DNA of 64,000 bases. It comes from Alterileibacterium massiliense. GTDB lineage: Bacteria > Bacillota > Clostridia > Peptostreptococcales > Anaerovoracaceae. Below the pieces are notes generated by a model that searched no databases, was not told the origin of the DNA, and worked only from the letters and a program-made list of their open reading frames with translations. The stretch spans positions 69,765 through 133,764 of the forward strand of contig NZ_FNWE01000001.1 in the NCBI RefSeq assembly GCF_900104645.1. Reading direction: 5' to 3'. The position numbers were made by a program, and so were the translations under genes. Shown here one piece after another: positions 17,069 through 26,263 of the stretch (the stretch's first letter is position 1; each line of letters starts with the position of its first letter).

Positions 17069-18994
17069 ATGACCATATTAAGTGCTAATGAAATAAATAA
17101 ATCATATGGAGCAGATATAATTCTTGAATCTGTTAATTTCAATATATCAAAAGGCGACAGGGTAGGAATTGTTGGACCGAATGGTGCAGGAAAAACTACT
17201 CTTCTTGATATTATAACTAAAGAAACCGAAGAAACATCAGGCAGTATTTATATAAAAAAAGATATTGATATTGGATATGTTCGCCAGAAAAACCAGTTTG
17301 ATGCTGAAGGTAGCATAATTGAAGAGATAAGAAAGACTCACAAAAAGGTAAAGTTGCTTGAAGAAAGGCTTTTAAAACTCCAGCTGGAGATGGGAAATGA
17401 CCCACTGCTCGCTGATGAATATACCGAGCTTCTCGAAAGATTTGGTGATATGGGTGGTTATTCAATAGAAGGAAGAACTAAGGGAATACTTAAATCCATG
17501 GGATTTAACGAAGACGAGTGGGATAAAAAAATTGGAATGCTTTCTGGAGGTGAAAGGACTAGGCTCGCTCTAGCTTGCACCCTTATCGAGCGACCGGATT
17601 TACTCATACTTGATGAACCGACCAACCATCTTGATTTTTCCATGCTAGAGTCACTTGAAAAAATGCTTTCTACCTATAAGGGGACGATTATTGTCGTGTC
17701 ACATGATAGGTTCTTTTTGGATAAGGTAGCTACTAGGATTTTTGATATTAGAAATAAAACCCTAAGGTCGTATAAAGGAAATTATACTGATTATAAGGAG
17801 AAGAGGAAACAGCTTGAAGAAGCTCAGATAAATGCCTATGAAAAGGAATTAAATGAGATAAAAAGGCAGGAGGAGCTGATAAGGCGATACAAGGAGAGGG
17901 GAACTGAAAAGCTCGCTAAGAGGGCAAGGTCAAGAGAAAAAAGACTAGATTCCATGAGGAGCTTAGACAAGCCAAAGACAAGCGATGCTGGAATGAAGAT
18001 AAGTTTTACTCAAGATTATAAGAGTGGAAATGATGTAATAGAAGTTGAGAGGTTGAAAAAGAGTTTTGAGGGCAAGGTAATATTTGATGATATTAAGCTT
18101 AAGGTTAGGTCTGGTGAACATATTTGCCTTGTTGGTGAGAATGGTGCAGGCAAGAGCACTTTTATGAAAATATTGGCATCGAAAGAAAAAGAGGACTCAG
18201 GTTATCTAAAAATCGGACACAATGTTAATATCGCATATTTTGACCAAGAACAAATGCTCCTTGATGATGAAGAAACCGTATTATCAGAGATGCAAAACGC
18301 ATATCACGAATATGGAGATACGGAGATGAGAAATATTCTCGGGAGATTTTTGTTCAAAGGAGATGATGTATTTAAGAAGATTAAGAGTTTATCAGGAGGA
18401 GAAAAATCTAAGCTCTCATTGCTAAAATTGATGCTATCTGGAGCGAACACTCTTCTTCTCGATGAACCGACCAACCACCTTGATATAGACTCCAAAGAGG
18501 CAATAGAAGAAGCACTTATAGATTTTAAGGGCACCGCACTAATTATTTCCCACGATAGATATTTGCTAAGCAGAGTTCCTGACAAGATTTATGAGCTTAA
18601 CAAAGAAGGATTAAATGAATTTCTTGGTAAATACGATTATTATATGGAGAAAAAATCCAAGATAAACGAAGAAGTGGCGGAAAAAATAAAAAGAGACTTC
18701 GACAATTATCAAAGAAAAGATTTTGATATTGATATTTCTACATCTTCATCCGAAAAGAGAAAGTTTCAGAAGAAAAAAGAGGCAGAGGAGAGAAAAAGGG
18801 CAAGGCGTATTTTGGAACTTGAGGAGCTGATTGAAGGACTTGAAAATGATATAGAAGAAAATGAGAAGAAGATGTGCGAAGAGGACAATGTGAGCGATCC
18901 AATCTTTTTAAGAAAATGTGACGAGGAGAATAAAATTTTCAAAGAAAAACTTTATGAATATTATGAAGAATGGGAAGAACTTAGTTCAGAATAA
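17069..18994 (+). CDS. ABC-F family ATP-binding protein (YdiF-like)
   Basis: This soluble protein has two ABC ATPase domains and no membrane segments. Domain 1 has GPNGAGKTT, LSGGERTRLALA and LILDEPTNHLD; domain 2 has GENGAGKST, LSGGEKSKLSLL and LLLDEPTNHLD. The charged linker between them (about residues 240-300, RYKERGTEKLAKRARSREKR) is the ribosome-contacting region of ABC-F translation factors, and the C-terminus is a coiled coil rich in E and K. The position directly after tsaD matches Bacillus ydiF. A housekeeping ribosome-associated factor is more likely than an antibiotic-resistance ABC-F, but this cannot be settled from sequence alone. Confidence 0.94.
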   Translation: MTILSANEINKSYGADIILESVNFNISKGDRVGIVGPNGAGKTTLLDIITKETEETSGSIYIKKDIDIGYVRQKNQFDAEGSIIEEIRKTHKKVKLLEERLLKLQLEMGNDPLLADEYTELLERFGDMGGYSIEGRTKGILKSMGFNEDEWDKKIGMLSGGERTRLALACTLIERPDLLILDEPTNHLDFSMLESLEKMLSTYKGTIIVVSHDRFFLDKVATRIFDIRNKTLRSYKGNYTDYKEKRKQLEEAQINAYEKELNEIKRQEELIRRYKERGTEKLAKRARSREKRLDSMRSLDKPKTSDAGMKISFTQDYKSGNDVIEVERLKKSFEGKVIFDDIKLKVRSGEHICLVGENGAGKSTFMKILASKEKEDSGYLKIGHNVNIAYFDQEQMLLDDEETVLSEMQNAYHEYGDTEMRNILGRFLFKGDDVFKKIKSLSGGEKSKLSLLKLMLSGANTLLLDEPTNHLDIDSKEAIEEALIDFKGTALIISHDRYLLSRVPDKIYELNKEGLNEFLGKYDYYMEKKSKINEEVAEKIKRDFDNYQRKDFDIDISTSSSEKRKFQKKKEAEERKRARRILELEELIEGLENDIEENEKKMCEEDNVSDPIFLRKCDEENKIFKEKLYEYYEEWEELSSE

Positions 18995-19092
18995 ATTTCG
19001 CTTGAAAAATTAAATTAATTTAATATTTATATTGTTTTTACACATATATTTGACGACTCTATACAAAGATTGTGGATTTTTCGTCAAAGCTA

Positions 19093-19122
19093 TTGAATAG
19101 CAACTCGAGTTCGTTGTATAAT
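19093..19122 (+). promoter_or_regulatory. Putative promoter of acpP
   Basis: TTGAAT at 19093-19098 and TATAAT at 19117-19122 are 18 bp apart, about 33 bp before the acpP start. Confidence 0.5.
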
Positions 19123-19154
19123 TATCAAACGCGATAAATTAGGAGGATTTTATA

Positions 19155-19388
19155 ATGACTTTTGAAAAAATTAGAGCAATTATTGTTGACCAGCTCGGCG
19201 TTGAAGAAGACATGATAAATATGGAAACAAATATGATGAAGGACTTGGAAGCAGATTCTCTCGATGCTGTAGAGATAATTCTTGGCGTTGAGGATGAATT
19301 TGAGATCGAGATACCTGACGATGTTGCAGAAAAGCTTGAGACTGTAAGCGACTTAGTTGCTTATGTTGATGAAAATCTAGATAAATAA
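19155..19388 (+). CDS. acpP: Acyl carrier protein
   Basis: The acidic 77-residue protein has the phosphopantetheine attachment motif DSLDAVEI (Ser37 region) and the family ends MTFEKIRAIIVDQLGV and DDVAEKLETVSDLVAYV. It carries growing acyl chains in fatty-acid synthesis. AGGAGG lies 8 nt before the ATG, and the gene has its own likely promoter. No other fatty-acid synthesis genes are adjacent; rex follows after about 30 bp. Confidence 0.97.
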   Translation: MTFEKIRAIIVDQLGVEEDMINMETNMMKDLEADSLDAVEIILGVEDEFEIEIPDDVAEKLETVSDLVAYVDENLDK

Positions 19389-19420
19389 GTTATTACTCTA
19401 AGAGAGGATTGTCGATAATT

Positions 19421-20047
19421 ATGAAAAGCAAGGTTTCTGAAGCAGTTATGAGAAGACTTCCTAGGTATAGAAGGTATCTTGGGGAGCTCAAAGAAAAGGG
19501 AGTTGAGAAGATTTCATCAAGTGAACTTGGTGAAATAATCGGATATACCGCATCGCAGATTAGACAAGACTTTAATACATTCGGAGGATTTGGACAACAG
19601 GGTTTTGGTTATAGCGTTGAACGACTTTATAATGAAATAAGCAAAATTCTTGGACTTGATAACGAATACAAGGTTGTAGTGGTCGGAATCGGCAATATGG
19701 GTAAGGCTATAACTAACTTTCTTTTTAATTACAACCTAGGCTTTGATATTATTGGGCTATTTGACTCGAGTGATAAGGTTGTCGGTAGCAAGATTAAGGG
19801 CGTAGAGGTGAAAAATTTCAATGACTTTGACAAATTTGCCAAGGACAATAAGGTGGACATTGGAGTAATCTGCGTTAATAAGGAATCTGCAAGGGATGTT
19901 TTTGACAGGCTCACCAATATGGGTACTAGGGGAATATGGAATTTTGCCCCAATAGACTTAAAGACAAATAAGGCGGTGAGCGTTGAGAATGTACATATTA
20001 CCGATAGTTTGCAAGTTTTGTCCTTTATGATGAGCAAGGACAAATAA
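19421..20047 (+). CDS. rex: Redox-sensing transcriptional repressor Rex
   Basis: Rex represses fermentation and NAD-regeneration genes and is released by NADH. The N-terminal winged helix (AVMRRLPRYRRYLGEL ... SSSELGEIIGYTASQIRQDFNTFGGFG) is followed by the Rossmann motif VVVGIGNMGKAI. ATG 19421 is chosen: AGAGAGG at 19401-19407 is about 13 nt upstream, while an in-frame TTG at 19409 would sit against the ribosome binding site. No ROP-type operator was recognised near its own gene. A terminator follows at 20118. Confidence 0.96.
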   Translation: MKSKVSEAVMRRLPRYRRYLGELKEKGVEKISSSELGEIIGYTASQIRQDFNTFGGFGQQGFGYSVERLYNEISKILGLDNEYKVVVVGIGNMGKAITNFLFNYNLGFDIIGLFDSSDKVVGSKIKGVEVKNFNDFDKFAKDNKVDIGVICVNKESARDVFDRLTNMGTRGIWNFAPIDLKTNKAVSVENVHITDSLQVLSFMMSKDK

Positions 20048-20117
20048 CTAAATATGAAAATGGCTATAGACATAGCTAAAGCATATTGCTTGATTGCTCA
20101 GTTAGCTAGTTAATTTA

Positions 20118-20143
20118 AAACCCGTAGCATTGCTACGGGTTTC
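20118..20143. terminator. Terminator between rex and the ferredoxin gene
   Basis: AAACCCGTAGC and GCTACGGGTTT form an 11-bp perfect stem with loop ATT-type bases, with TTTCT on one side and an A run on the other. It serves rex and probably the convergent ferredoxin gene. Confidence 0.85.
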
Positions 20144-20181
20144 TAAACATATTATGCATAAATGATTAATTATTTAGTAAA

Positions 20182-20349
20182 TTATGCTTCTACAGGAGCA
20201 CCAACAGGGCAAACACTTGCACAGTTACCGCAGTCGATGCAGGCATTCTCATCAATTGAGTATGGTGCACCTTCAGTGATGCAATCTACTGGGCAACCGT
20301 CAGCACAAGCTCCACAGCTGATGCAATTTTCTTCAATTTTATAAGCCAT
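20182..20349 (-). CDS. Ferredoxin with two [4Fe-4S] clusters
   Basis: The 55-residue protein starts MAYKIEENCISCGACADGCP and has a second CIDCGNCASVCP. The two CxxCxxCxxxCP motifs bind two [4Fe-4S] clusters, as in clostridial-type electron-carrier ferredoxins. The start at 20349 is chosen because AAAGGAGG lies immediately upstream on the minus strand; the longer frame to 20397 would put the ribosome binding site inside the gene. It is transcribed alone and converges on rex. Confidence 0.96.
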   Translation of the reverse strand: MAYKIEENCISCGACADGCPVDCITEGAPYSIDENACIDCGNCASVCPVGAPVEA

Positions 20350-20432
20350 TTCATTACCTCCTTTTAATTTATACCTCGCGGGAATTATAACACGCACATA
20401 TTCGGTTAGACAAGTACAACATAGAGGTGATT

Positions 20433-21260
20433 ATGTATATTATTTCTTTTACCGGAAAGAGTGGCACGGGAAAAAGCTATCAAGCGATGAAAATTTCAAG
20501 AGATATGAGTATTGATGCGATCATCGATGACGGTCTTTTGATATATCACAACAGGGTTGTAGCTGGGAGGTCTGCAAAGAGATGCAAGTCAAAGGCAGAA
20601 GCTATGAGGACAACGCTGTTTAATTATGATGAGCATAAAAGAGATGTCAAATTGAAGCTCAGCCTGCTATCGCCAAAAAAGATAATGATATTAGGCACCT
20701 CGGACAGAATGGTTGACTGGATAACAAGGGAGCTCGATTTACATACGGCAGATTTGAGGCTTTATATAGAAGATTTTACAACAAAAGAAGATAGGGAAAA
20801 GGCGAGTATTAGTAGAAATAAATTCGGTGAACATATTATTCCAGTTCCTATGATTCAGATTAAAAGAGATTTCCCTGGATACTTCATGCATCCAGCAAGG
20901 ATATTTAGGAATTTTGCCCTACATGAAAAAGGTGAAGAATTTGAAGAACCGACAGTGGTGAGACCGCAGTTCAGTTATTTTGGCAAATATGAGATAAGCG
21001 AAAAGGTCATAGAGGACATTATAAGGATAACCGCACTGAGATTTAAAAATAGCATAAGAGTATTAGATTATTACCACAGCCCAGTTGGCTCAGGATTGCT
21101 TCTCGTTGTGAGAATTAAAATCAAGCTTTCAGACGGAATAATCGATAGATGTTCTGAACTTCAGTGGAGAGTAAAGAGGGTGATTGAGGAGATGACAGCT
21201 TTTGAACTCATAAGAATTAATATAGAAATTTCTGAGATAGTATTTGGAGATTATAGATGA
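20433..21260 (+). CDS. P-loop NTPase with Asp23/Gls24-like C-terminal region
   Basis: The 275-residue protein opens with a Walker A site, GKSGTGKS at residues 8-15, in an N-terminal nucleotide-binding region of about 165 residues. The C-terminal roughly 95 residues (from FSYFGKYEISEKVIEDIIRI to IRINIEISEIVFGD) resemble the Asp23/Gls24 fold: an ISEKVIEDI helix, strands, then a helix before VNI-like strands. Asp23-family proteins are associated with the cell envelope. ATG 20433 is preferred over GTG 20427 because AGAGGTG lies just upstream. The stop overlaps ogg by 4 bp. I do not know a characterised homologue; the Asp23 call is from pattern only. Confidence 0.75.
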   Translation: MYIISFTGKSGTGKSYQAMKISRDMSIDAIIDDGLLIYHNRVVAGRSAKRCKSKAEAMRTTLFNYDEHKRDVKLKLSLLSPKKIMILGTSDRMVDWITRELDLHTADLRLYIEDFTTKEDREKASISRNKFGEHIIPVPMIQIKRDFPGYFMHPARIFRNFALHEKGEEFEEPTVVRPQFSYFGKYEISEKVIEDIIRITALRFKNSIRVLDYYHSPVGSGLLLVVRIKIKLSDGIIDRCSELQWRVKRVIEEMTAFELIRINIEISEIVFGDYR

Positions 21261-22093
21261 AAAATATAGAGCTAAAGACAGGCAAAGACTTTAATTTGAA
21301 GCAGACGCTCGAGTGCGGGCAGTGCTTTAGGTGGGAGAAGATAGAGGAGTCAGAATATCTTATATTTGCTGAGGACAAGGCGTGCTTAGCAAAAGATGAA
21401 AAAGACTATCTAAAAATACAGAGTTTTAATGGCGATGAGGAGTTTTGGAATAATTACTTCGATCTGAGCACAGATTATTCAAAATATAAGGAAGAACTTT
21501 TAAGAGGCGAGCCTAGGCTAAGTGATGCGATATTATATGGAGGAGGCATAAGGATTTTAAATCAGGATTTCTTTGAAGTGCTTATATCCTTCATAATATC
21601 TCAAAATAATAATATTCCGAGAATAAAAAAATGTATCGAATCAATTTCCTCAGTCTATGGCAAGCCTATTGGAATTATCAAAGGAAGAGAAAGATTTGCA
21701 TTCCCATCGCCTGATGCACTTGCCCTAGCAGATTCTGAGGAATTAATGAAATTAAAATTAGGATATAGGTCAGCATATATAGTAAAAGCAGCTCATAAAT
21801 TTCAAATAGAAAAAGTTCCCTCTGGAAAGAGTGATGAGAAATATAAGCAAATTTTATCCTATTACGGGATTGGCCCAAAGGTTGCAAATTGCATTTCCCT
21901 ATTCGGCCTTAGAGATTTTGAAGCATTTCCGATTGATACATGGGTAAAGCGGATCATGGTTCATATGTATGGCTTTGATGAGAAGGATATTTCAGGAATG
22001 CAGAAATTTGCAGCTGAAAAATTTGGAAGCCTCGGAGGTTTGGCACAGCAATATCTTTTCTACTATTACAGGGATAGAAAGATAAAAAAGTGA
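21257..22093 (+). CDS. ogg: 8-oxoguanine DNA glycosylase / AP lyase (OGG1 type)
   Basis: This base-excision repair enzyme removes 8-oxoguanine. The N-terminal domain has the OGG block QTLECGQCFRWEK; the glycosylase domain contains ISFIISQNNNIPRIKKCIE, the helix-hairpin-helix YGIGPKVANCISLFG with the presumed catalytic lysine in GPKVA, and FPIDTWVKR with the catalytic aspartate. It has 278 residues and starts within the end of the preceding P-loop gene (ATGA overlap), so the two are translationally coupled. Confidence 0.94.
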   Translation: MKNIELKTGKDFNLKQTLECGQCFRWEKIEESEYLIFAEDKACLAKDEKDYLKIQSFNGDEEFWNNYFDLSTDYSKYKEELLRGEPRLSDAILYGGGIRILNQDFFEVLISFIISQNNNIPRIKKCIESISSVYGKPIGIIKGRERFAFPSPDALALADSEELMKLKLGYRSAYIVKAAHKFQIEKVPSGKSDEKYKQILSYYGIGPKVANCISLFGLRDFEAFPIDTWVKRIMVHMYGFDEKDISGMQKFAAEKFGSLGGLAQQYLFYYYRDRKIKK

Positions 22094-22140
22094 TTTTAGT
22101 GATTTTGAAGATTTCTTCACAATCTTTTCCTTTAAATACA

Positions 22141-22169
22141 TTGACAAAATATAGCAATATGATTACAAT
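22141..22169 (+). promoter_or_regulatory. groESL promoter
   Basis: TTGACA at 22141-22146 and TACAAT at 22164-22169 are separated by exactly 17 bp, a strong sigma-A type promoter ending 11 bp before the CIRCE operator. Confidence 0.85.
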
Positions 22170-22180
22170 AATCATGCTGG

Positions 22181-22207
22181 TTAGCACTCAAATATATAGA
22201 GTGCTAA
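22181..22207 (+). promoter_or_regulatory. CIRCE operator (HrcA binding site)
   Basis: A perfect inverted repeat TTAGCACTC-N9-GAGTGCTAA matches the CIRCE consensus. It lies in the predicted 5' leader just after the promoter, so groESL should be repressed by HrcA and induced by heat. hrcA itself is not in the window. Confidence 0.98.
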
Positions 22208-22240
22208 CAGATGAAAAAATGAGTTACGGGAGGTAATATA

Positions 22241-22522
22241 ATGAGTTTTGGAATAAAACCGCTTGGGACAAGAGTAGTTCTAAAGAAAATGGAAAAAGAA
22301 GATAAGACAGAGGGTGGAATAATTCTATCGGCAGGAGCTAAGGAAAAGCCACAATATGCAAAGATAGTTGCAGTGGGAAAAGGAACTGAAGAAGAACCTA
22401 TGGAGCTAAAAGTAGGCGATGTTGTGATTTTCCAGAAATATGGCGGACAAGATTTAGTATATAAGGGAGAAGATTATATGATTATGAAGCAGGAAGACAT
22501 TCTTGCTGTAATCAGTGAATAA
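22241..22522 (+). CDS. groES: Co-chaperonin GroES
   Basis: The 93-residue protein begins with KPLGTRVVLKKMEKEDKTEGGIIL (the mobile-loop region) and has VGDVVIFQKYGG, as in GroES. It caps the GroEL ring. GGGAGG precedes the ATG. It is the first gene of the CIRCE-controlled groES-groEL operon, with groEL following after 14 bp. Confidence 0.98.
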   Translation: MSFGIKPLGTRVVLKKMEKEDKTEGGIILSAGAKEKPQYAKIVAVGKGTEEEPMELKVGDVVIFQKYGGQDLVYKGEDYMIMKQEDILAVISE

Positions 22523-22536
22523 TGGAGGTAGATTAA

Positions 22537-24162
<1,626 letters not shown>

Positions 24163-24214
24163 TCAGCATAAAAAGCAGGCATAATATTTCTATAATTAGA
24201 AAATTAAATTATAT

Positions 24215-24248
24215 AAAGGGTCGGAAAGTGATAAGCTTCCGGCCTTTT
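24215..24248 (+). terminator. Rho-independent terminator of groESL
   Basis: AAAGGGTCGGAA pairs with TTCCGGCCTTTT, with one G-U pair, around a loop of about 10 nt and ending in a T run. Confidence 0.8.
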
Positions 24249-24446
24249 GTGTTATAATAAAAAAAGAGTTAAGCAAGGTCACTAACTAAGATAATAAAAT
24301 TTTTGAAATACTATTAAAATATAATTTAGAAATATAATTAACACATATTTTATCAGACTAAAGATAATTAGAAATATTTTGAATATGTTTGAATTTTAAA
24401 TTAAATCCGAGTTAAATCTAAATTGGCATAAATGGGAGGGTAGTAG

Positions 24447-24872
24447 ATGAGAAGTGATTATATAAAAAATAATCAAGATATAAATGATAAAAGAGGCATG
24501 AGAAAATTACGCTCAAGCCAGATGGTTATTATTGTTTCATCAGTTCTTGAGATTATAGCGGTATTTTTGCCTGCTGCATCGATTTATGGCAGAAGTTTTA
24601 ACTTAATTAAGCCAAATGGAAGCTTTGGACCAGGGATAATATTTATTATAATAGCGATTTTTACAATCCTGCTCACTCTACTTAAAAAAAGAGTATTTGT
24701 GCTCATATTATCAATCTTGGGTGTAATTTTAGCCCTTCAGCAATATGTCAGCATAAATTCAGTATCAAACGATGTAAATATAGGCATTGGAATGTTTCTA
24801 ACCATCGCTTACCAAGTGGCGGTATTAGTGGGAGCGATATTATTATTTATTAACTTAGGAAAAGAAAAATAA
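24447..24872 (+). CDS. Hypothetical membrane protein (about four transmembrane segments)
   Basis: The 141-residue protein has a polar, charged first 26 residues and then four hydrophobic stretches: MVIIVSSVLEIIAVFLPA, IIFIIIAIFTILLTLL, VFVLILSILGVILAL, and a C-terminal AYQVAVLVGAILLFI. GGGAGG lies upstream of ATG 24447. No catalytic motif is visible and I do not recognise the family. It stands 285 bp after groEL and 29 bp before a lipid-kinase family gene, with which it may be co-transcribed. Confidence 0.78.
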   Translation: MRSDYIKNNQDINDKRGMRKLRSSQMVIIVSSVLEIIAVFLPAASIYGRSFNLIKPNGSFGPGIIFIIIAIFTILLTLLKKRVFVLILSILGVILALQQYVSINSVSNDVNIGIGMFLTIAYQVAVLVGAILLFINLGKEK

Positions 24873-24901
24873 ATTTTATAAAAATTTAATGGAGGAAAGC
24901 G

Positions 24902-25780
24902 ATGAAAAAAGCAGTTTTGATTATCAACCCAAGTTCTGGCGATGAAAAGGCAATGGAATATAAGGATAAATTCGTCACCAAGGCAAAGGAATATTTTGAT
25001 GAAGTTATCGTAAAGGAAACTGAGAAAGAAAATGATGCGACGAAATTTGCAAGTGAAGCAGCAGATGATAAATGCGAAGCAGTTTTCGCATTTGGAGGAG
25101 ATGGAACTGTAAATGAAGTTATAGCTGGAATTTCAGAAAAGGAATACATACCAAAGCTTGGGATTATACCGGGCGGAACCGTAAACCTTATGTCAAGACT
25201 GGTAGGAGTAGATCAAAATCCTGAAAAGGCTATAGATGAACTCGATTTTGAAAGAACTGAGAAAGTGGACATTGGCAAATGCAATGATAAATTCTTTGGA
25301 TATATTTTTAGCATAGGTTCAGTTCCGGAGGCTATACACAATGTTGAAACTGAAGAAAAGACTAAGTTCGGACCTCTTGCATATTTTGTAAATAGCATGA
25401 AATCTGTGGTTAATGATAACGAGTTTGAGATTGAGATAGAGACGGATAATGGAGATTTCAAAGGAAGTGCGAGCCATGTAATTGTACTACTAACAAACTG
25501 GCTTGGAGATAAAAAAATCTTCAGCCGTAATAAGGATGGATATGCAAATATTCTTATATTAAAAGATTCATCAATCTTATCTAAGTTTTCACTGTTACCG
25601 GATTTCTTAAAAGGTGAGCTTACCCAAAATGACAAGATTGAATTTATGAGAGCTAAAAAAATTCATATCAGTTCGCCTGAAGACATCGACACGGATATAG
25701 ATGGAGATGAAGGAGATAAATTGCCTGTTGATATTGAAATATTTGAGCAGAGGGTTGAAGTCTATTCACAGAATAGCTAG
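24902..25780 (+). CDS. Diacylglycerol/lipid kinase family protein
   Basis: The 292-residue protein belongs to the DAGK catalytic family (DgkB/YegS/LCB5). Motifs are the N-terminal LIINPSSGDE, the nucleotide-binding AFGGDGTVNEVIAG and GIIPGGTVNLMSR. Members phosphorylate diacylglycerol or related lipids at the membrane; DgkB recycles diacylglycerol in lipoteichoic acid synthesis, but the substrate here is unproven. GGAGG precedes the ATG. A CsbD-like gene follows with its own promoter. Confidence 0.92.
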   Translation: MKKAVLIINPSSGDEKAMEYKDKFVTKAKEYFDEVIVKETEKENDATKFASEAADDKCEAVFAFGGDGTVNEVIAGISEKEYIPKLGIIPGGTVNLMSRLVGVDQNPEKAIDELDFERTEKVDIGKCNDKFFGYIFSIGSVPEAIHNVETEEKTKFGPLAYFVNSMKSVVNDNEFEIEIETDNGDFKGSASHVIVLLTNWLGDKKIFSRNKDGYANILILKDSSILSKFSLLPDFLKGELTQNDKIEFMRAKKIHISSPEDIDTDIDGDEGDKLPVDIEIFEQRVEVYSQNS

Positions 25781-25787
25781 TTAAGAG

Positions 25788-25815
25788 TTGAAAAAAATGC
25801 TCATAGTGTTATAAT
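25788..25815 (+). promoter_or_regulatory. Putative promoter of the CsbD-like gene
   Basis: TTGAAA at 25788-25793 and the extended -10 TGTTATAAT, with TATAAT at 25810-25815, are separated by 16 bp, about 43 bp before the start codon. Confidence 0.6.
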
Positions 25816-25858
25816 AAATATATGAAGTTATATCAATGATAAAAAAGGAGTAAAGACC

Positions 25859-26095
25859 ATGACAGATAAGGGATTCACAGATAAGGTTAAAGGTAAGGCT
25901 AAGGAAGTTACAGGTAAGGTTACAGATGATGATTCAAAGAAGGCTGAAGGAATTATCGATCAGGTAGTAGGAAAGACAAAGGAAATTGCTTCTGATGCTA
26001 AAGATGTAGCAAGCGAAGTTGCTGGCAAGGCAAAGGATGCTGCAAGCAAGGCTGCAGATAAGGCTAAAGATGCAATGGATAAGGACGACAAATAA
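25859..26095 (+). CDS. CsbD-like small stress-type protein
   Basis: The 78-residue, highly charged protein is made of KVKGKAKEVTGKVTDDDSKKAEG-like and KAKDAASKAADKAKDA repeats, the pattern of CsbD-family general-stress proteins, whose function is unknown. It has no Cys or Trp and is predicted to be a soluble helix or disordered chain. AAAGGAG lies upstream and it has its own extended -10 promoter, so it is probably a short monocistronic transcript ending at the hairpin at 26135. Confidence 0.85.
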   Translation: MTDKGFTDKVKGKAKEVTGKVTDDDSKKAEGIIDQVVGKTKEIASDAKDVASEVAGKAKDAASKAADKAKDAMDKDDK

Positions 26096-26134
26096 GAATT
26101 TTAGCTTTTAAACAAAATTTAATTTAAGAAGAAA

Positions 26135-26185
26135 AAAATCGGCATATCTTAAATCTCTTATAGGGATTGTGATTATGCCGATTTT
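26135..26185. terminator. Bidirectional terminator between the csbD-like gene and the phosphohexomutase
   Basis: AAAATCGGCATA at 26135-26146 and TATGCCGATTTT at 26174-26185 form a 12-bp stem. Seven A bases precede the stem, giving a T run for minus-strand transcripts. Confidence 0.8.
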
Positions 26186-26263
26186 GCTATCTATAGATTT
26201 GCATTATATGCTTTGATATATATAACTTTGTATACCTTAATTTACGATATATAATTTCATGGT

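Noticed and set aside
17069-18994. Antibiotic-resistance ABC-F protein
   Set aside because: The position behind tsaD and the YdiF-like layout suggest a housekeeping factor; no resistance context is present.
20162-20344. A 60-codon plus-strand frame over the ferredoxin gene
   Set aside because: It is the antisense of the ferredoxin, which has two full cysteine motifs and a perfect ribosome binding site.
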